A DNA stretch of 64,000 bases from Heterocephalus glaber (GCF_000247695.1 NW_004624747.1:12039754-12103753); one strand, 5' to 3'; counted from the first letter of the stretch, positions 36,941 through 47,935 are shown. A program made the numbers and translations. The notes: generated from the sequence alone by a model not told the origin.

Positions 36941-37031
36941 CTTTTTTTTTTTTTTTTTGGTACCGGGGATCAAACTCAGGTCCTTGCGCTTGCGCAGCAG
37001 GCAGCGAAACCACTGAGCTAAATCCCCGACC
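36941..37031 (-). repeat. ID-like SINE
   Basis: T-run, GGTACCGGGGATCAAACTCA, GAGCTAAATCCCCGACC. Flanking duplication TGGTATATTCTTT. About 105 bp from SSH1 exon 2. Confidence 0.93.
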
Positions 37032-37136
37032 AAACTGGTATATTCTTTCTGAGGGTTTTCCCTTCGAGAAAGGAATAAAAGTATTCCTTACCTGCTTGGA
37101 AGAAACACTTAAGAACAAAATGAAAAGTCTGCTCAC

Positions 37137-37177
37137 CTGAGGTTTACCTTTCGCTCATCATCGCTGCCAGCCTCCAA
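37137..37177 (-). CDS. SSH1: SSH1 coding exon 2 (41 nt)
   Basis: Short exon after acceptor TTTCTCTGCAG. It encodes LEAGSDDERKVNL plus the first two bases of a Ser codon, and ends CTCAG before donor GTGAGC. It supplies the acidic linker of the SSH N-terminus. Human SSH1 has EED where this has DDE, and LNL where this has VNL. An 11-nt-upstream GTAAAC also looks like a donor, but using it would read TTT AAG TGA in exon 3 (immediate stop), so the downstream donor is the productive one. A SINE inserted only about 105 nt downstream, in intron 2. Confidence 0.93.
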
Positions 37178-38328
37178 CTGCAGAGAAAGAAAGAGAATGT
37201 CATACCACAGACAGCGCTATCAATAAGCCTCACACAGCAGTCTCCCAGTCTCTACCCTGGTTTCTCTACCCTGCTGTTGGGAAGAGATAAAGATGTCCAG
37301 GAAACCTGGCTACTTCTAAATAGCTCTGCCCTTTCCTTACAACCTGACCTGCTGTTCCTTTGAGTAATTTCCATGGAGGATTTTCAGGTTTCCGAATGTT
37401 TATGCACATTCCTGCCACGGTCTGGTGGGCTGACTCCTGTTAACTGAATATTTCCTATTTGGCACTGCTGTCCAACACATTCCTTTAGCTCTCAAATTTC
37501 CAGACTTGTTCTGGATCGTATCCTCTTTTCTGCTGCTTAAAAGGAAGGGGCGATGTTTGAAGAGAATCCATTTCCTCTGTCAAGTAGGGCCTTACTGAGT
37601 GAAGAACACCATTTTAAAAAGCTATTCTAGGCAAGTCTCACCATGGAAGGTGGCCAGGAAACTGGCTCTCTGTGGGTCTCCAAAGGTCTTGGTCCTTCTC
37701 ATTAAGACTTAAATGTTTAATACGAAATGTTCTAGGCTGTTGGTTTATTTGTACCAATGAAAGAACAAGATATTTTCTATAAGCTAAAAGGTCAAAAAGT
37801 TGAATCCCAAAAGTAACTTCTCTGTAAGCTCAAATCAATCTCTCTCAGTCTCTCCCTTTTTTCTTTCCTTTTTCAACAAAAAAACTGAAAATGATTAGAA
37901 AACTGCACCATAGGGACTTGGCATGTTTTCTTTACCTTACACAAAAGCACTCATTGAATGGAAGGGAACCCTGGAGAGGTGAACGGCCAGGAGAGATGCA
38001 AGGCTGACTGAGGACTGAAATGAGGCAGAAGCCAAGGGCAACAGGTAGAGAGTAATGCATGGAGGGGTCTGGGCAGCAAAGGACACACACCAGGAGGTGG
38101 CAGTTTCCACCAAGAACCAGTATGTGTGCGGGCCCCAGAGTTCCTAAATTGCATTATGATAATGTCTGTAATTGAATTATGCAGAGGCATACGCTGGAGT
38201 CAATCAATTCATGCTCATGCTCCCTACACCACATGAAGGTGAAGTGGAAAAACCAGGAAAGGCTTACTAATCACAGGCCATGAGCTTCTTTCTTGAACAA
38301 ACAAAACAACTCACAACAGTAACAACAG

Positions 38329-38412
38329 GGCTGGGGGTATAGCTCAGTGGCTGAAGCAGTCGCCTAGCACGTTCAAGGCCTTGGGTCTGATCCCCAGCAC
38401 TGGAAAACAAAT
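38329..38412 (+). repeat. Older ID-like SINE
   Basis: GGGCTGGGGGTATAGCTCAG, GTCTGATCCCCAGCACTGG and an A-rich tail. Confidence 0.82.
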
Positions 38413-38494
38413 AAAAACAGGAGCAACAAGCTCAGAAGAAATTGTGGGCTCTGACCCTGCGGATCTGCACCAGGGGCCAGTTTCCTCACCAGGG

Positions 38495-38652
38495 GCCAGT
38501 GATGTCTGGAGGCACTGTTTTGAATGGGACTACTGGCATCTCATGGGCAGAGGACGGGGTGTGCTAAACTTCCCGCAATGCACGGGCCAGCCCCCCACAA
38601 CAGAAAATGTTCTGACCCCAACAGTGCCAAGGTTGAGAAACACTGGTCCAAC
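38495..38652 (+). mobile_element. MER5A-like hAT-Charlie remnant
   Basis: GTGATGTCTGGAGGCACTGT, CTACTGGCATCTCATGGGCA, GTGCTAAACTTCCCGCAATG, GTTGAGAAACACTGG follow the MER5A order. Non-coding. Confidence 0.8.
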
Positions 38653-39444
38653 CTAAAAAAGTGCCTGGAGATCAGCCTATGAAATCAGTCACTTTGAACA
38701 ACTGTCAAAAATAACAATGTTCCGATCCACTCCTGAAAAATGTTGGCTTATCTTCTCCTGGGCTCTGTCTGTTCTCACAAAGGAGTTGAGATAAGGTTAA
38801 CAGGAAAATGACACACACCAGATAATTAAAGATTGAAAAAGAAAAAAACTGAGAGGAGAGAGAGCTGCTTTGGGGCTGAGGGCTGTGATTTCCCTTGGTT
38901 TCCCACGCCACGCAGCCAGCCTGGCTGTGTCAGGAAACCACTGGTGTGTCTCTGACTCATTGAAGAAGCTGCATTTTGATGAGTGTGAAATGATTTAGGG
39001 GTACAGACCTCATAGCCACTTAAATCTCGGTCACCCTCTGAGGTTCTCCAATGAAAGGTAATGTGAGGTCAGTTATTTCTAAGACACCACAGATGCCAAA
39101 GGACATCCTTAAGAGGTAATCCAGGCCTTCAGATGGGCTGAGGTGCAGATGGGAGGCAGCTGGAGAATGGGTGGCCCGGAAGTACAGCCAGCCAGGACCC
39201 AGGTCTCCTGACTCTATGCACACCTGCTCTCTCCATTCCATCTCCAATCTCGTCTCAGCACTTCTGGAAGACAGCCTCACCTTCCCAGAAATATCCTGCT
39301 TTCTCAGTGGACAACAAATGCTGCTGATGTACTGAAGTCAAATAAAAGCTGGCTGAGTTTTATTCTGCTGATTGGGTCATTAGCACTAGGTAAAAAAATA
39401 ATGCTTTCTATAATAATTTTAAATGTGTCTAATGGAGACAAGAT

Positions 39445-39870
39445 AAATTTGTGAAAAATGTGGTACCTTCAAGTAATGGAATATTATTCAGCCATAAAAA
39501 GGAACAAAGGACTAACATATGCTATGACATGGAGGAACCTTGAAAACATGATGCTAAGTGAAAGAAACCAGACACAAAAGGCCACACATTGCATGATTCT
39601 GTTTCTATAAACTTTCCAGAATAAGCAAATCTGTACAGGGAGAAAGATTAGTGGTTGCCCAAGGTAGGGGAGAATGGGACAGAGGGAGACTTTGAGTATA
39701 GCTAAGGAGTATCTTTGTGGCATGGAGTTTCTTTGTGGTATGACAAAATGTTCAGGAACTAGGTAGTGGCAATGGTTGTGCGATCTTGTGAATATACCAA
39801 AACCCACTGAACTATATACTTTAAAACGGTGAGTTTATAGTATGTAAATTATATATCATCTAAAAATGTT
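39445..39870 (+). mobile_element. L1 (mammal-wide type) 3'-end fragment
   Basis: AATGGAATATTATTCAGCCA, GACATGGAGGAACCTTGAAA, ATGATTCTGTTTCTATAAAC, GAACTATATACTTTAAAACG: the classic sense text of L1M 3' regions. No ORF. Confidence 0.85.
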
Positions 39871-39879
39871 TTCTTACTT

Positions 39880-40068
39880 TTTAGTTTTGGTGGTAGTGGG
39901 GACTGAATTCAGGGAGAGCCGCACTATACCCCTACACTCCCTCCCCCCTTTTAAATTTTAAGACAGCATCTTACTAAGTGGCCCAGGCTGGTCTCAAACT
40001 TGCAATCTCCTTGCCTTGGCCACCTGAGTAGCTGGGATTGCCATCGTGCACCACTATACTCAGCTGAA
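39880..40068 (-). repeat. B1-ID composite SINE
   Basis: Reverse ID part (GGTGGTAGTGGGGACTGAAT, CACTATACCCCTACACTCCC) then reverse B1 part (AAGACAGCATCTTACTAAGT to GGGATTGCCATCGTGCACCA). Confidence 0.75.
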
Positions 40069-41269
40069 ATATGAAATTTTAAAAATGTGTCTAAGATATG
40101 AATAGATCAGGTAGGGTTTAGGAATCAAAAATCCAGGCTGAAAGGCTCTGCACAACCTCTCCCTGAAGCCAAGCTCTTCCCTCATCTCACTCAGTGTTTG
40201 TGAAAATAATATGGGATTAAGTGCATGAAAGTACAGTACTTTGTAAAATGCCAGAGAGCGGTCACAGGAATGATGTAGAAGAACAGCTCTCTTCAGGAAG
40301 GCCAGATGGTCCTGCAACCTAACATCTCAGTTGTAGCAATCAGCCCTCAATGTTCTTTTGCCTCCAATCAGTGCACAGAGGGGAGACACTAGAACCTTCT
40401 GTCTGTAGACAGAAAACTCATTAACACCCTCTCCTCCGGGAGGAGGGGGCTGAGGAGGTTCAACTTCACAGCCACTCTGCAAATGTTCCTGCCAATCTCA
40501 GCAAAACAAGGCTGAAAAGCAACATTGCTGGGAGACGGAGCAGCTAAGCCAAATTCAAGTCCTCTTCTCGGTCTCACACTGACACACAAACCCATCCCCT
40601 GTATCAGTCAACTTCTCCCACTGAGAGCTGGCACCCAGGCCTAGATGCTGGCTAGCAACTTCCTGGGCCATCTCTATGGAGGAAGGGGCTCCTCCTCCCG
40701 CTGCTCTGTCTTCAGGCCAACACTCAGCCTTGCCATGGATATGAATTTAGACCAGAGGCCTTAAAGGGAGGGTAGAGAAATTGCCGGCCAAGAGGGCTGG
40801 CTCAGCAGCTGCAGAGAGACCTGCTCAGTGGCCCAGGAGGTTCCAGCCTGGGGCAGGCCAGGCCCATTCTGCCCACTCGGAGGGCATCGGCTCCCCCATC
40901 TTCTTCCGAGCAAAGATCCAGCTAATATGGGCCCCGGTTGCACAGACCCTCGGACACCACCACAGTGCAGCCAACACACTCTGAACCCGGGCCACAGACA
41001 CACATTAACACACAGCCTGGAATGACTCGATGAAAAGCAACATTCAACTCACGGGCACAACAAACAAGTCACACAGAGCCCGAGGCACCCTCAAGTCACT
41101 GTCACAGAGACAGTGCCATCCAAAAGGCACAGACACACCTCCAGCCAGAACTCCAGAGGCAGTAGATAGGGAAACAATCACACCTTTGCAGGCTCACCGC
41201 CCTCCCGCCTGGCCTCACTCACACAGCATCACCCAGACCCACTCCCCAGGGGACAGCTCACACGCACAG

Positions 41270-41960
41270 CCCCAAGTCACATACAGTCTCACAGACACAC
41301 GGCGGGGGAGACTCGGGAAAAGGGCCTGGACCTGCCAGTCACAGATCCTGGAACCAGCGACTCGCGCACAGGCACCCATAGGGAGCTCCAGTCACACACT
41401 GGGTCCCCACACTGCCGCCGCAGGAAGCGGGTCACTGTCCCCCCAGGCCGGCTGCTCCGGTCAGTTCGCCAGGCGGGGGTCCCCGAGGCTCTGCGCGCGC
41501 GGCCCAGGCCTGGCGAAGGGCCCACGGCTCACCTCGCTGTTGCTGGCCGAGGAGGAGGCGGCACTGGGCGTCGGAGAGCGCTGCAGGGTCACCAGAGCCA
41601 TGGCTGCGGCGCGGCTCACCGACGCCACCGAGTCCCACAGCTAGAGCAGCCGCCGGGCCGGGCCCGGGGCCTCCAGGAGCCGCGCGCGGGCGGCCGAGCC
41701 GGGCCGGGCCCGCCCCTCGCCCTCGGCGTCCACCGCCCCCACCCCACCCCCCCGCCTCCCGCGCCGGCGCGCGTCGGGTCTGCTGCGCGCGGGGGGAGGG
41801 GATGGGGCGCGCGTGCGCGGGACCCGAGCGGCGGCTCCGGGAGGCCGGGGCTGGGCAGTCACGCCTTCGCCCCCGCCCGCGCTCGGGTCCCCCGCTAGCC
41901 TTTTGGGGCGTCCTAGCCGGCAGCCTACGCTGGCCCGGGTGGGGAAACAGGTCTGGCAGC
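41270..41960. promoter_or_regulatory. SSH1: CpG island / SSH1 promoter and 5' UTR region
   Basis: The only strongly CpG-rich block in the window, densest at about 41430-41930 with many CGCG and GCGCGC runs. It covers exon 1 and the region upstream of the ATG. GC-box-like CCCGCCCC at about 41708-41716 and CCCCGCCCGC at about 41871-41880 (Sp1-type); no TATA box. The transcription start was not resolved; it must lie right of 41601, most likely at 41640-41900. Typical of a TATA-less broadly active promoter. Confidence 0.88.
41533..41601 (-). CDS. SSH1: SSH1 coding exon 1 (start codon)
   Basis: Encodes 23 residues starting MALVTLQRSPTPS and ending SASNSE, a Ser/Ala-rich disordered N-terminus that matches the known SSH1 N-terminus. 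The start is secure: the context GCAGCCATGG is a strong Kozak site, and reading upstream in frame meets TAG at 41641-41643 after 13 codons. The exon ends GAG followed by donor GTGAGC (41527-41532), phase 0. It lies in a CpG island, as expected for a broadly expressed first exon. The opposite-strand open frame over this block is a by-product of base composition. Confidence 0.96.
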
Positions 41961-42189
41961 CGCGCTGCAGCAAGGGGATGGGAGATGCATGGGAGGAAAC
42001 AGGAAATAAAAGAGCCCCTGGCCCTTGTGCTCTGAACTTCTACGGTCAGTCTTTGCAGAAATCAATTCGTTCATTCATTCGATTACAAAGTATTTAGAAG
42101 ATCTCTTCTAAGCGCCAAGCCTGGTGTAAACAGAATAGATTAGGTTTGCCTTCTGGAATTGACGGAGGTTAATCAAATTAATAAATACC

Positions 42190-42285
42190 ATGGAGTTGGG
42201 AGTGTAACAAAATGGTAGAATACTTGCCTAACACTCCCAAGGACCTAGGTTCAATACTCAGTGACTTGGGAAGGTAAAAAATAGT
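42190..42285 (+). repeat. Older ID-like SINE
   Basis: GAGTTGGGAGTGTAACAAAA, GGACCTAGGTTCAATACTCA; strongly diverged. Confidence 0.6.
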
Positions 42286-42304
42286 TTCATAATCTTTTCC
42301 TATG

Positions 42305-42446
42305 AATTATTTTATTTTTTTGAGACAGGGTCTCACTGGCCGTGAATTCATCAGGTAGCCCAGGTTGGCCTTGAACTCGCAGTGATCCTCCTGCCTCAGC
42401 CTCCTAAGTGCTGGGGTTACAGGCGTGGGCTACCACATCTGGCTTC
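42305..42446 (-). repeat. B1-like SINE
   Basis: GAGACAGGGTCTCACTGGCC, GGTTGGCCTTGAACTCGCAG, GTGCTGGGGTTACAGGCGTG. Confidence 0.88.
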
Positions 42447-42449
42447 CTA

Positions 42450-43120
42450 TTAATTCTTTTTATGTGTCCAGACACTCAGCTAACTCCATGGGAGGAAAGG
42501 AGATGGAAGAGGAGTCTTCAGGGAGGGATTCTCTAAGGGAGAGAGTTTTGCTCTGAGGCCTGATCTGGGAAGGGAGAGGAGACACCCCTCCCCAGATGGG
42601 CTCTGACCTACAGAAAGGCCCAGAAACAGGAAGAGGGTTGTCACCCAGAGGCCAGAGCCCAAGGAGGGGACGAGGGGAAGTGGTAAGAGTCAAGGTCTGA
42701 TCCTAAAGGTCACTTTGCTGCTGTGAGGAGGACTGAGTGAGGGCAGAGGGGTGGAGTGAGACCAGGGGGAGAGCCTGCTGCAGTCCTGGGGAGAGTTGCC
42801 AAGTACTGGGATGAAGAGTCAGTGAGCAAGTCACTAAGGTGGTTCTCCTTGATTTGGTAACAGGAAACTTCTCTGGTACCCAAAACCCCCTCCCATCTTT
42901 CTGCATATACCCAGCACTCCCCAGTGCAGAAGTCCAGCCTTGCTCCCCGATTTAGCAAATGACTTCACCATCCCACAGCCCAGGTAGAAATGCACACAGC
43001 CTTCTGCAGCCTTCTCCCTGTCTTCCCCATGTCCTGGGGCTGTGACCTCCTCCATAATCCCAGCACTATCCTTCTCAAAGGGCTTCTCAATGGGGGACAC
43101 TCTAGGCCCTAAGAGTGGGA
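42450..43120. other. Unique intergenic DNA
   Basis: No gene or repeat recognised. G-rich, with several overlapping meaningless open frames. Confidence 0.6.
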
Positions 43121-43124
43121 ATTG

Positions 43125-43240
43125 GGATGGCCAGTATTTGGGGGACTATTTTTGGTTGGCTTGCTAATTTGAGGGGAGGAACCAGGAATGCTAAATGTCC
43201 TGCCATGCACTGGACAGTCTCCTCAAAGAATTGTTCATTC
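43125..43240 (+). mobile_element. MER5-like remnant
   Basis: AGGAACCAGGAATGCTAAAT, GTCCTGCCATGCACTGGACA, CCTCAAAGAATTGTTC follow MER5A text but are diverged. Confidence 0.6.
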
Positions 43241-43439
43241 TTACAAGACACCTAGCTGGTGAAAAACTTGTTTATAATTATCTGAAGCTAGAACCTAACT
43301 CCATTTCCTACATCAACGCAAAATATTTTCCACTGAATTTTCAGAAATGCAACCATGTTGAAATGAGGGGAGAATATACTTTCTGTTGGAGAGTTTTATC
43401 AAGAGGTTTTCAATATTAGGGAAAAGGAAGTTTTTGTTT

Positions 43440-43566
43440 TGCTTTTTGTTTTTTTGAGACAGGGTCTCACTATGTAGCCCAGGCTGGCCTCGAACTCACA
43501 GTGATCCTCTTGCCTCAGCCTCCCTAGTGCTAAGATTACAGGTGTGCACCCCTACACCAAGCTAGG
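43440..43566 (-). repeat. B1-like SINE
   Basis: GAGACAGGGTCTCACTATGT, CCAGGCTGGCCTCGAACTCA, CAGGTGTGCACCCCTACACC. Confidence 0.9.
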
Positions 43567-43884
43567 AAAAGGAAGTTCTTCATGGCAACACCACCCCTAA
43601 CATTAGTGGGCACGACACACCTGTATTTGTAGTTGTCTCTCTTCGGACAGATGGCCATATGTATTTAACCCTTATTTCAAAATGTCAAATGTAAGGCAAA
43701 TAGAGAATACCTTACTTTTCAAACCCAAGCACATTCATTATAAACAGGCACTGGCTTCTGAAATTCTCCAGGTCCTCCTAGGCAACTATGTTCTAGGCTT
43801 TGCATAGAACAATCCATTTGACTTTGTTTTGATTTCTCTTTCTTTTATGTCTCCTTTATGTGAGCCCTCAAGTTTGAGTTTTTG

Positions 43885-44020
43885 AGAATTCTAGGCCCCA
43901 CCCTTCCAAGTTTCAGATTCTCTAGGTTATGGGTGGGGCTGGAAAGTTTGCAAATCTAACAAATTCCCATATGATGCTGATAGTCCTAGTTTAGGGATTG
44001 TCGTTTGAGAACCTCTGCCA
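43885..44020. mobile_element. MER5B/MER20-class hAT remnant
   Basis: GGCCCCACCCTTCCAAGTTT, GGTGGGGCTGGAAAGTTTGC, ATGATGCTGATAGTCCTAGT, GTTTGAGAACCTCTG resemble the terminal half of MER5B/MER20-type elements. Confidence 0.6.
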
Positions 44021-44534
44021 ATGATCTCCTTACCAAGAAATTCCAACCTAGATCTCATGGCACTTCCGGTCTATGGCACTAATCCTAATGACCCTGCCTG
44101 GCCCTGCCTGCCTCTTCCACCACCCCCACCATTCTGGAGGCCAGCTGCACCTCTTCTCACTTCCACCTCTAGCTGGAAGGGGGACCTCATCTCTCTCCCT
44201 CAGCTAACTCTTGCCAGACGTCATGTTCAGAAGCCCTCCATGGCCCCTGGGCACTGTCTTTTCCAGGATCAAGTGTCCTCCCTCCTACCCCAAAACACAT
44301 AGCAAGTGTCACTGTATTGTCATAACCTATGCATTTCTCATCCTGAATCATTACCATAGAGCCAGTGGTGGTCCCTAAGAAAAGGCTCAGGGAGAGGACT
44401 GGGATCAGGGTGAGGGTGCAAATTATAACGAGATACCTCAAAACACTCAGTGATGAGGAGAAATGATGTTAATTAAATCCAATGCAATAGGTTATCAAAA
44501 TAAATGCAAAAAAATCAACAAGGAACAACAACAA

Positions 44535-44640
44535 CAAAGTCTTTCTTTTTTTTTTTTTTTTTTTCCATACCAGGGATCGAACTCTGGTCCTTGTGCTTGT
44601 GCAGCAGGCAGCAAAACCACTGAGCTAAATCCCCAGGCTG
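44535..44640 (-). repeat. ID-like SINE
   Basis: T-run, CATACCAGGGATCGAACTCT, GTGCAGCAGGCAGCAAAACC, GAGCTAAATCCCCAGGC. Confidence 0.9.
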
Positions 44641-44644
44641 TACA

Positions 44645-45590
44645 AAATCAAAATCTTAAAGACAGGATCAGTATTGCATTACTGATTTTTCCTTTCACCT
44701 CATCCTCAGACCTTGGTCAGCAAAGCAATTTTATTCATCCTGTCTTGATTGGATTCTATCTAGATTCAGAAGTTTGATCATTCTTAAAGCCTTTTGCCTT
44801 CTGGGTAAACAGCCTGTGGCTTGGGACTGGTGACCTGAAGACAGTAGGGAGGGGAAAGGAGAAGTGAAAGCCCCCAGGCTCCAGTCAGTGCTCATTCCGG
44901 AGGAACCCAGGACGGGAGGAGGGGCAGCTGCAGGGAGCAGCTCCAAAGGTCTCTTGTATCCAGTAGAGCCCTTTCTATCAGCTATCATCATTTTTAAAAA
45001 TCATAATTGATATAAGCATGTTTGACCTCATCCTTGCAGCCTCAGCTCAGTTTTACAACTACTAAAATTTGCAATTTACTGAGTAATTGACTCTCCATTA
45101 GGCATTGTAGAAAGTGCTTTGTGAGTGTACTGGGGATGTGGGTTTCCTAACAGGGCAATGTCCTCCTCTCACATTCCAGGGTCACCTCTTTCAGAAACCT
45201 TCCCTAGTCCCTGGCTGAGTCAGATACCCCTTTTCTACACTCCTGCAGTGACCCCCACCCATTGGTGACAATGACGTTATGGGCCTACATTGTGCTGCTG
45301 CCTGGGCTGCACCTATTTAAATGTATTCGATCTTGTCATGCTATTCTGATTCTTTTTTCATGGATAATGAAATTGATACACAGAGTGGTTAAGACACTTG
45401 AGCATTGTCACAGAACCAGGAAGTGGTGACATTAGTATGCAAACCCATATTTTTTCTGCTTTAGAATTAAGGCAAAACAGGAGGGTTCATCCAGGACACT
45501 TGCCAATAAGTAGTTCCCTTTTCAGAGCAAATAATTCATAATTCCTCCTTAGCTATTCATTTGGAAATGAAACTCAGAGATAATAAAGCT
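44645..45590. other. Intergenic DNA
   Basis: Holds a possible MIR-like piece near 45350-45480 (GATAATGAAATTGATACACA, ACAGAACCAGGAAGTGG). Otherwise nothing recognised. Confidence 0.5.
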
Positions 45591-45707
45591 CTATTAGGCA
45601 GAATATTGACTCCCTAAAAATGTCCGTATCTCAATATCTAGAACTTGTGACTCTGTCACTTCACATAGAAGAGGTTTTGCAGAGATGACTATATTAAAGA
45701 TGGGTAA

Positions 45708-45791
45708 GGGCCAGGGATTTAGCTCAGTGGTTCTGCCACCTGCCTCAAAAGCACAAGGTCCTGAGTTTGATTCCCAGTTCCAAAAAAAAAA
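45708..45791 (+). repeat. ID-like SINE
   Basis: GGGCCAGGGATTTAGCTCAG to CCCAGTTCC and A-tail. Flanking duplication AAAGATGGGTA. Confidence 0.92.
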
Positions 45792-46064
45792 GATGGGTAG
45801 ATGGTGCTATAGTTTGGAAGTGGCCTAAGTGTGTCCTCCAAGGATTCATGTGCTACATTCATGTATTTGGTCCCCAATGTGATGATATTTAGATATGTGA
45901 TGGGACCTTTCAGAGGTCAGGCCTAGTAGAGGTCATTAGGTCACTGGGTGCTCTGCTCTTGGAAGGAATTGTTTCTTGTGAGACTCTAGTTAATTCTTAT
46001 GAGAAGATTGTTATGAAAGAAAAAGACTGGCTGCTCACCACTCTCTCATTCCTGTCTCACCACG

Positions 46065-46080
46065 TGATCTCTTTTGCTTG
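46065..46080. repeat. Target-site duplication of the L1 piece, left copy
   Basis: TGATCTCTTTTGCTTG; pairs with 48808-48823 (one mismatch). Confidence 0.75.
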
Positions 46081-46084
46081 GTGT

Positions 46085-46897
46085 TCATGAATTTCATCAG
46101 ATGTTCTTTGTCATGGAAGTATCTTATTTCTCCATCAATTTTGAAAGACAGTTGTACAGGGTACATCATTCTGGGTTGGTGGAGGTTGGTTTTCTTTAGG
46201 GCTTGAAGTACTTCACTCCAAGCTCTCTTGATTTGAGCATTTGTGTTGAGAAGTCTACTGTGATTCTGATGGGTTCCTTTATAGGTGATTTGTTTCTTTT
46301 CTCTAACAACTTTTTTTTTTTTTTGGTACTGGGGATCGAACTCAGGACCTTGTGCTTTCGAGGCAGGTACTGGAACCACTGAGGTAAATCCCTGGCCCCT
46401 CTAACAACTTTTAATATTCTCTTCTTGCATTGAATTTCTGGAATCTTGACTATTATATGCTTTGGTGAAGTTTTTATTTATCATGGCTAATTGGAGTTCT
46501 ATATGCCTCACTTATCTGTATGTCAAACTCTTTTTCCTTGTTTGGTAAGTTTTCTGCCATTACTTCTGTGAACAGGTTTTTTTATGTCATTTGTGTTAGC
46601 TCCTGCTTTTTCATTTACTCCAATCAGTCTTATGTTACTCTTCCTTGCATTATCTAGCAGCTGCTGGATTAATCTCTCATAGTCCCTTGTTATTTTTAAG
46701 AAATCTTTCTTTTCATGATTGCTAACCACAATCCTGTCTTCTATATCTGATATTCTGTCCTCACATTGGCTCATCCTGCTGGATAAACTTTCAATGGAAT
46801 TTTTAATCTCCTGAATATCTGTTTGAATCTGTTTCATGGATTCTATTTCTTTCCTATCCTGGGCATTCATGGTTTCCATCATTTTCCTGAGATCTAC
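46085..46897 (-). pseudogene. L1 ORF1 protein remnant
   Basis: Two open stretches read as L1 ORF1p, the RNA-binding chaperone of LINE-1. The 46523-46882 stretch holds the coiled-coil end and RRM start (motifs RISDIEDRI, LLDNARKSNIRLIGV). The 46085-46300 stretch holds the C-terminal domain (WSEVLQALKK, YPVQLSFKIDGEIRYF). They are separated by frameshifts and a SINE (46311-46398). Upstream, another SINE (46908-46984) separates the 5' part. The last residues of the family are missing. Not functional. Confidence 0.85.
46311..46398 (-). repeat. ID-like SINE in L1 ORF1
   Basis: T-run, GGTACTGGGGATCGAACTCA, GAGGTAAATCCCTGGCCC. Perfect duplication CTCTAACAACTTTT. Confidence 0.93.
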
Positions 46898-46907
46898 TAT
46901 TGGGGAG

Positions 46908-46984
46908 GGCGGTACCAGGGATCAAACTCAGGACCTTGCACTTGTGAGGCAGGTGGCGGCACCACTGAGCTAAATCCCCGGCCC
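46908..46984 (-). repeat. ID-like SINE in L1
   Basis: GGTACCAGGGATCAAACTCA, GAGCTAAATCCCCGGCCC; almost no tail is left. Confidence 0.9.
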
Positions 46985-47935
46985 CCTCTCTTTTTGTTTA
47001 TCTGTATCTGCTTTAGAGTCACTAAACATCTCTTTCTTTATCACCAGCTCTGTAGTTATCTGAGAAATTATTTCTGCTTTGATTTTTTTCTAGAGCCTTG
47101 TTCATCTACTTTGTTATTTCTGATGTTATCATTTTAGAGGGTCCAGGTGTATGGCTTTCAAACTGTCTCACCTCATTGCCCCCTAGGTTTGCCTGTGGTG
47201 AGCAGAAAGTTTGGGGGGGGTTACATTTTGTTTAAGTGTCTTCTCATTTTCTTTTCTATTTTAGTTTAATTCCTGGGTTGATGCTTATAAATTGCTTATG
47301 GTGAGTGGCTTTATTGCCAGTATTCAGAACCCTTAGGAAATGACTGCTTCTCAGAGGTGTCTTCCAGGTATAGCTGGCTTTTGGGTTTTGAATCTGTTGA
47401 AAGATCCTACCTCTTCAGTTTATTGGGGATAAGAAGTTTCTGCCTACTTGGACTAGACCCTAGTTCTGTGGCACTTGCCTGTAGCATTTTTTAAAGACCC
47501 TTAGGCAATCTCAGTCTTGGTATACCAGGAAGAACAACTGATTAGCACAATTATGTCACCTTGGCTAAAGTAGTACAATCAGCAATAACAATAACATTAA
47601 AGAGCCTAGAAAATGACAAACTGTGGTATCTATTTTAATTTTCCACCTTTGATTGTATGAACTAGATTTGTGGTTATATAACAAAATCTAAAATGAATCA
47701 GAAAATTGTATGCAATAAATAAGTTCTCAATACAGAGATTTAAAAGGGATTGGGGGGGAATAGAGAAATAGAAGAAAAAGAAGACATTAGAAACAAGACT
47801 GAAGAACAAAGGAAGGTAATACAAACTTTGCTAAACTGATGAAGAAGACAAGAGGGAAAGCAAAGGAAGAAATAAAAACAACAGAACAGAACAATAACAA
47901 CAACAGAATCTGTGTTCACACTCATAAAAACAAGA

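Larger units (their letters stand above)
11603..37136 (-). other. SSH1 intron 2 (about 25.5 kb)
   Basis: No further exon of SSH1 or of another gene was recognised on either strand. Outside the listed repeats, the main unannotated stretches are 14220-15030, 15135-16380, 16790-17500, 20220-22210, 23100-23640, 23730-24390, 26010-27780, 30170-30565, 30775-31710, 32070-33595 and 34540-35420. They look like ordinary intron, perhaps with small very old repeat pieces. Confidence 0.75.
37178..41532 (-). other. SSH1 intron 1
   Basis: Contains an older ID-like SINE, a MER5-like piece, an L1 3' fragment and a B1-ID composite (listed separately). The stretches 37178-38325, 38655-39440 and 40070-41270 show no element I can name. 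First introns often carry enhancers, but no specific site could be called by eye. Confidence 0.75.
1..41643 (-). other. SSH1: SSH1 gene, 5' part (coding exons 1-6; continues off the left edge)
   Basis: Six exons on the minus strand splice into one frame of 470 nt (156 codons plus 2 nt) that I recognise as the N-terminus of slingshot homolog 1. SSH1 is a cofilin phosphatase: it removes the inhibitory phosphate on Ser3 of cofilin/ADF and so promotes actin filament turnover at lamellipodia. All junctions are GT..AG and phases match: exon 1 ends phase 0, exon 2 leaves 2 nt, exon 3 leaves 1 nt, exon 4 ends phase 0, and exons 5 and 6 each leave 2 nt. Human SSH1 is about 1049 residues, so roughly the first 15% is here, all in the SSH-specific N-terminal domain. 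The DEK_C region and the dual-specificity phosphatase domain with its HC(X5)R loop lie beyond the left edge. Introns are 4.36, 25.5, 4.9, 0.76 and 4.7 kb, plus at least 0.93 kb of intron 6. Confidence 0.96.

Noticed and set aside
37148..37177. 30-nt version of SSH1 exon 2 ending at GTAAAC
   Set aside because: It would put TTT AAG TGA in frame at the start of exon 3; the 41-nt version keeps the known SSH1 frame.
41030..41644. 204-codon plus-strand open frame over the SSH1 promoter
   Set aside because: Antisense to exon 1 and the CpG island; GC-rich sequence gives long open frames by chance; no domain or splice evidence.
41641..41973. 110-codon minus-strand open frame just upstream of the SSH1 ATG
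   Set aside because: Composition-driven (Pro/Arg/Ala-rich), overlaps likely promoter and 5' UTR, and is separated from the SSH1 frame by the in-frame TAG at 41641-41643.
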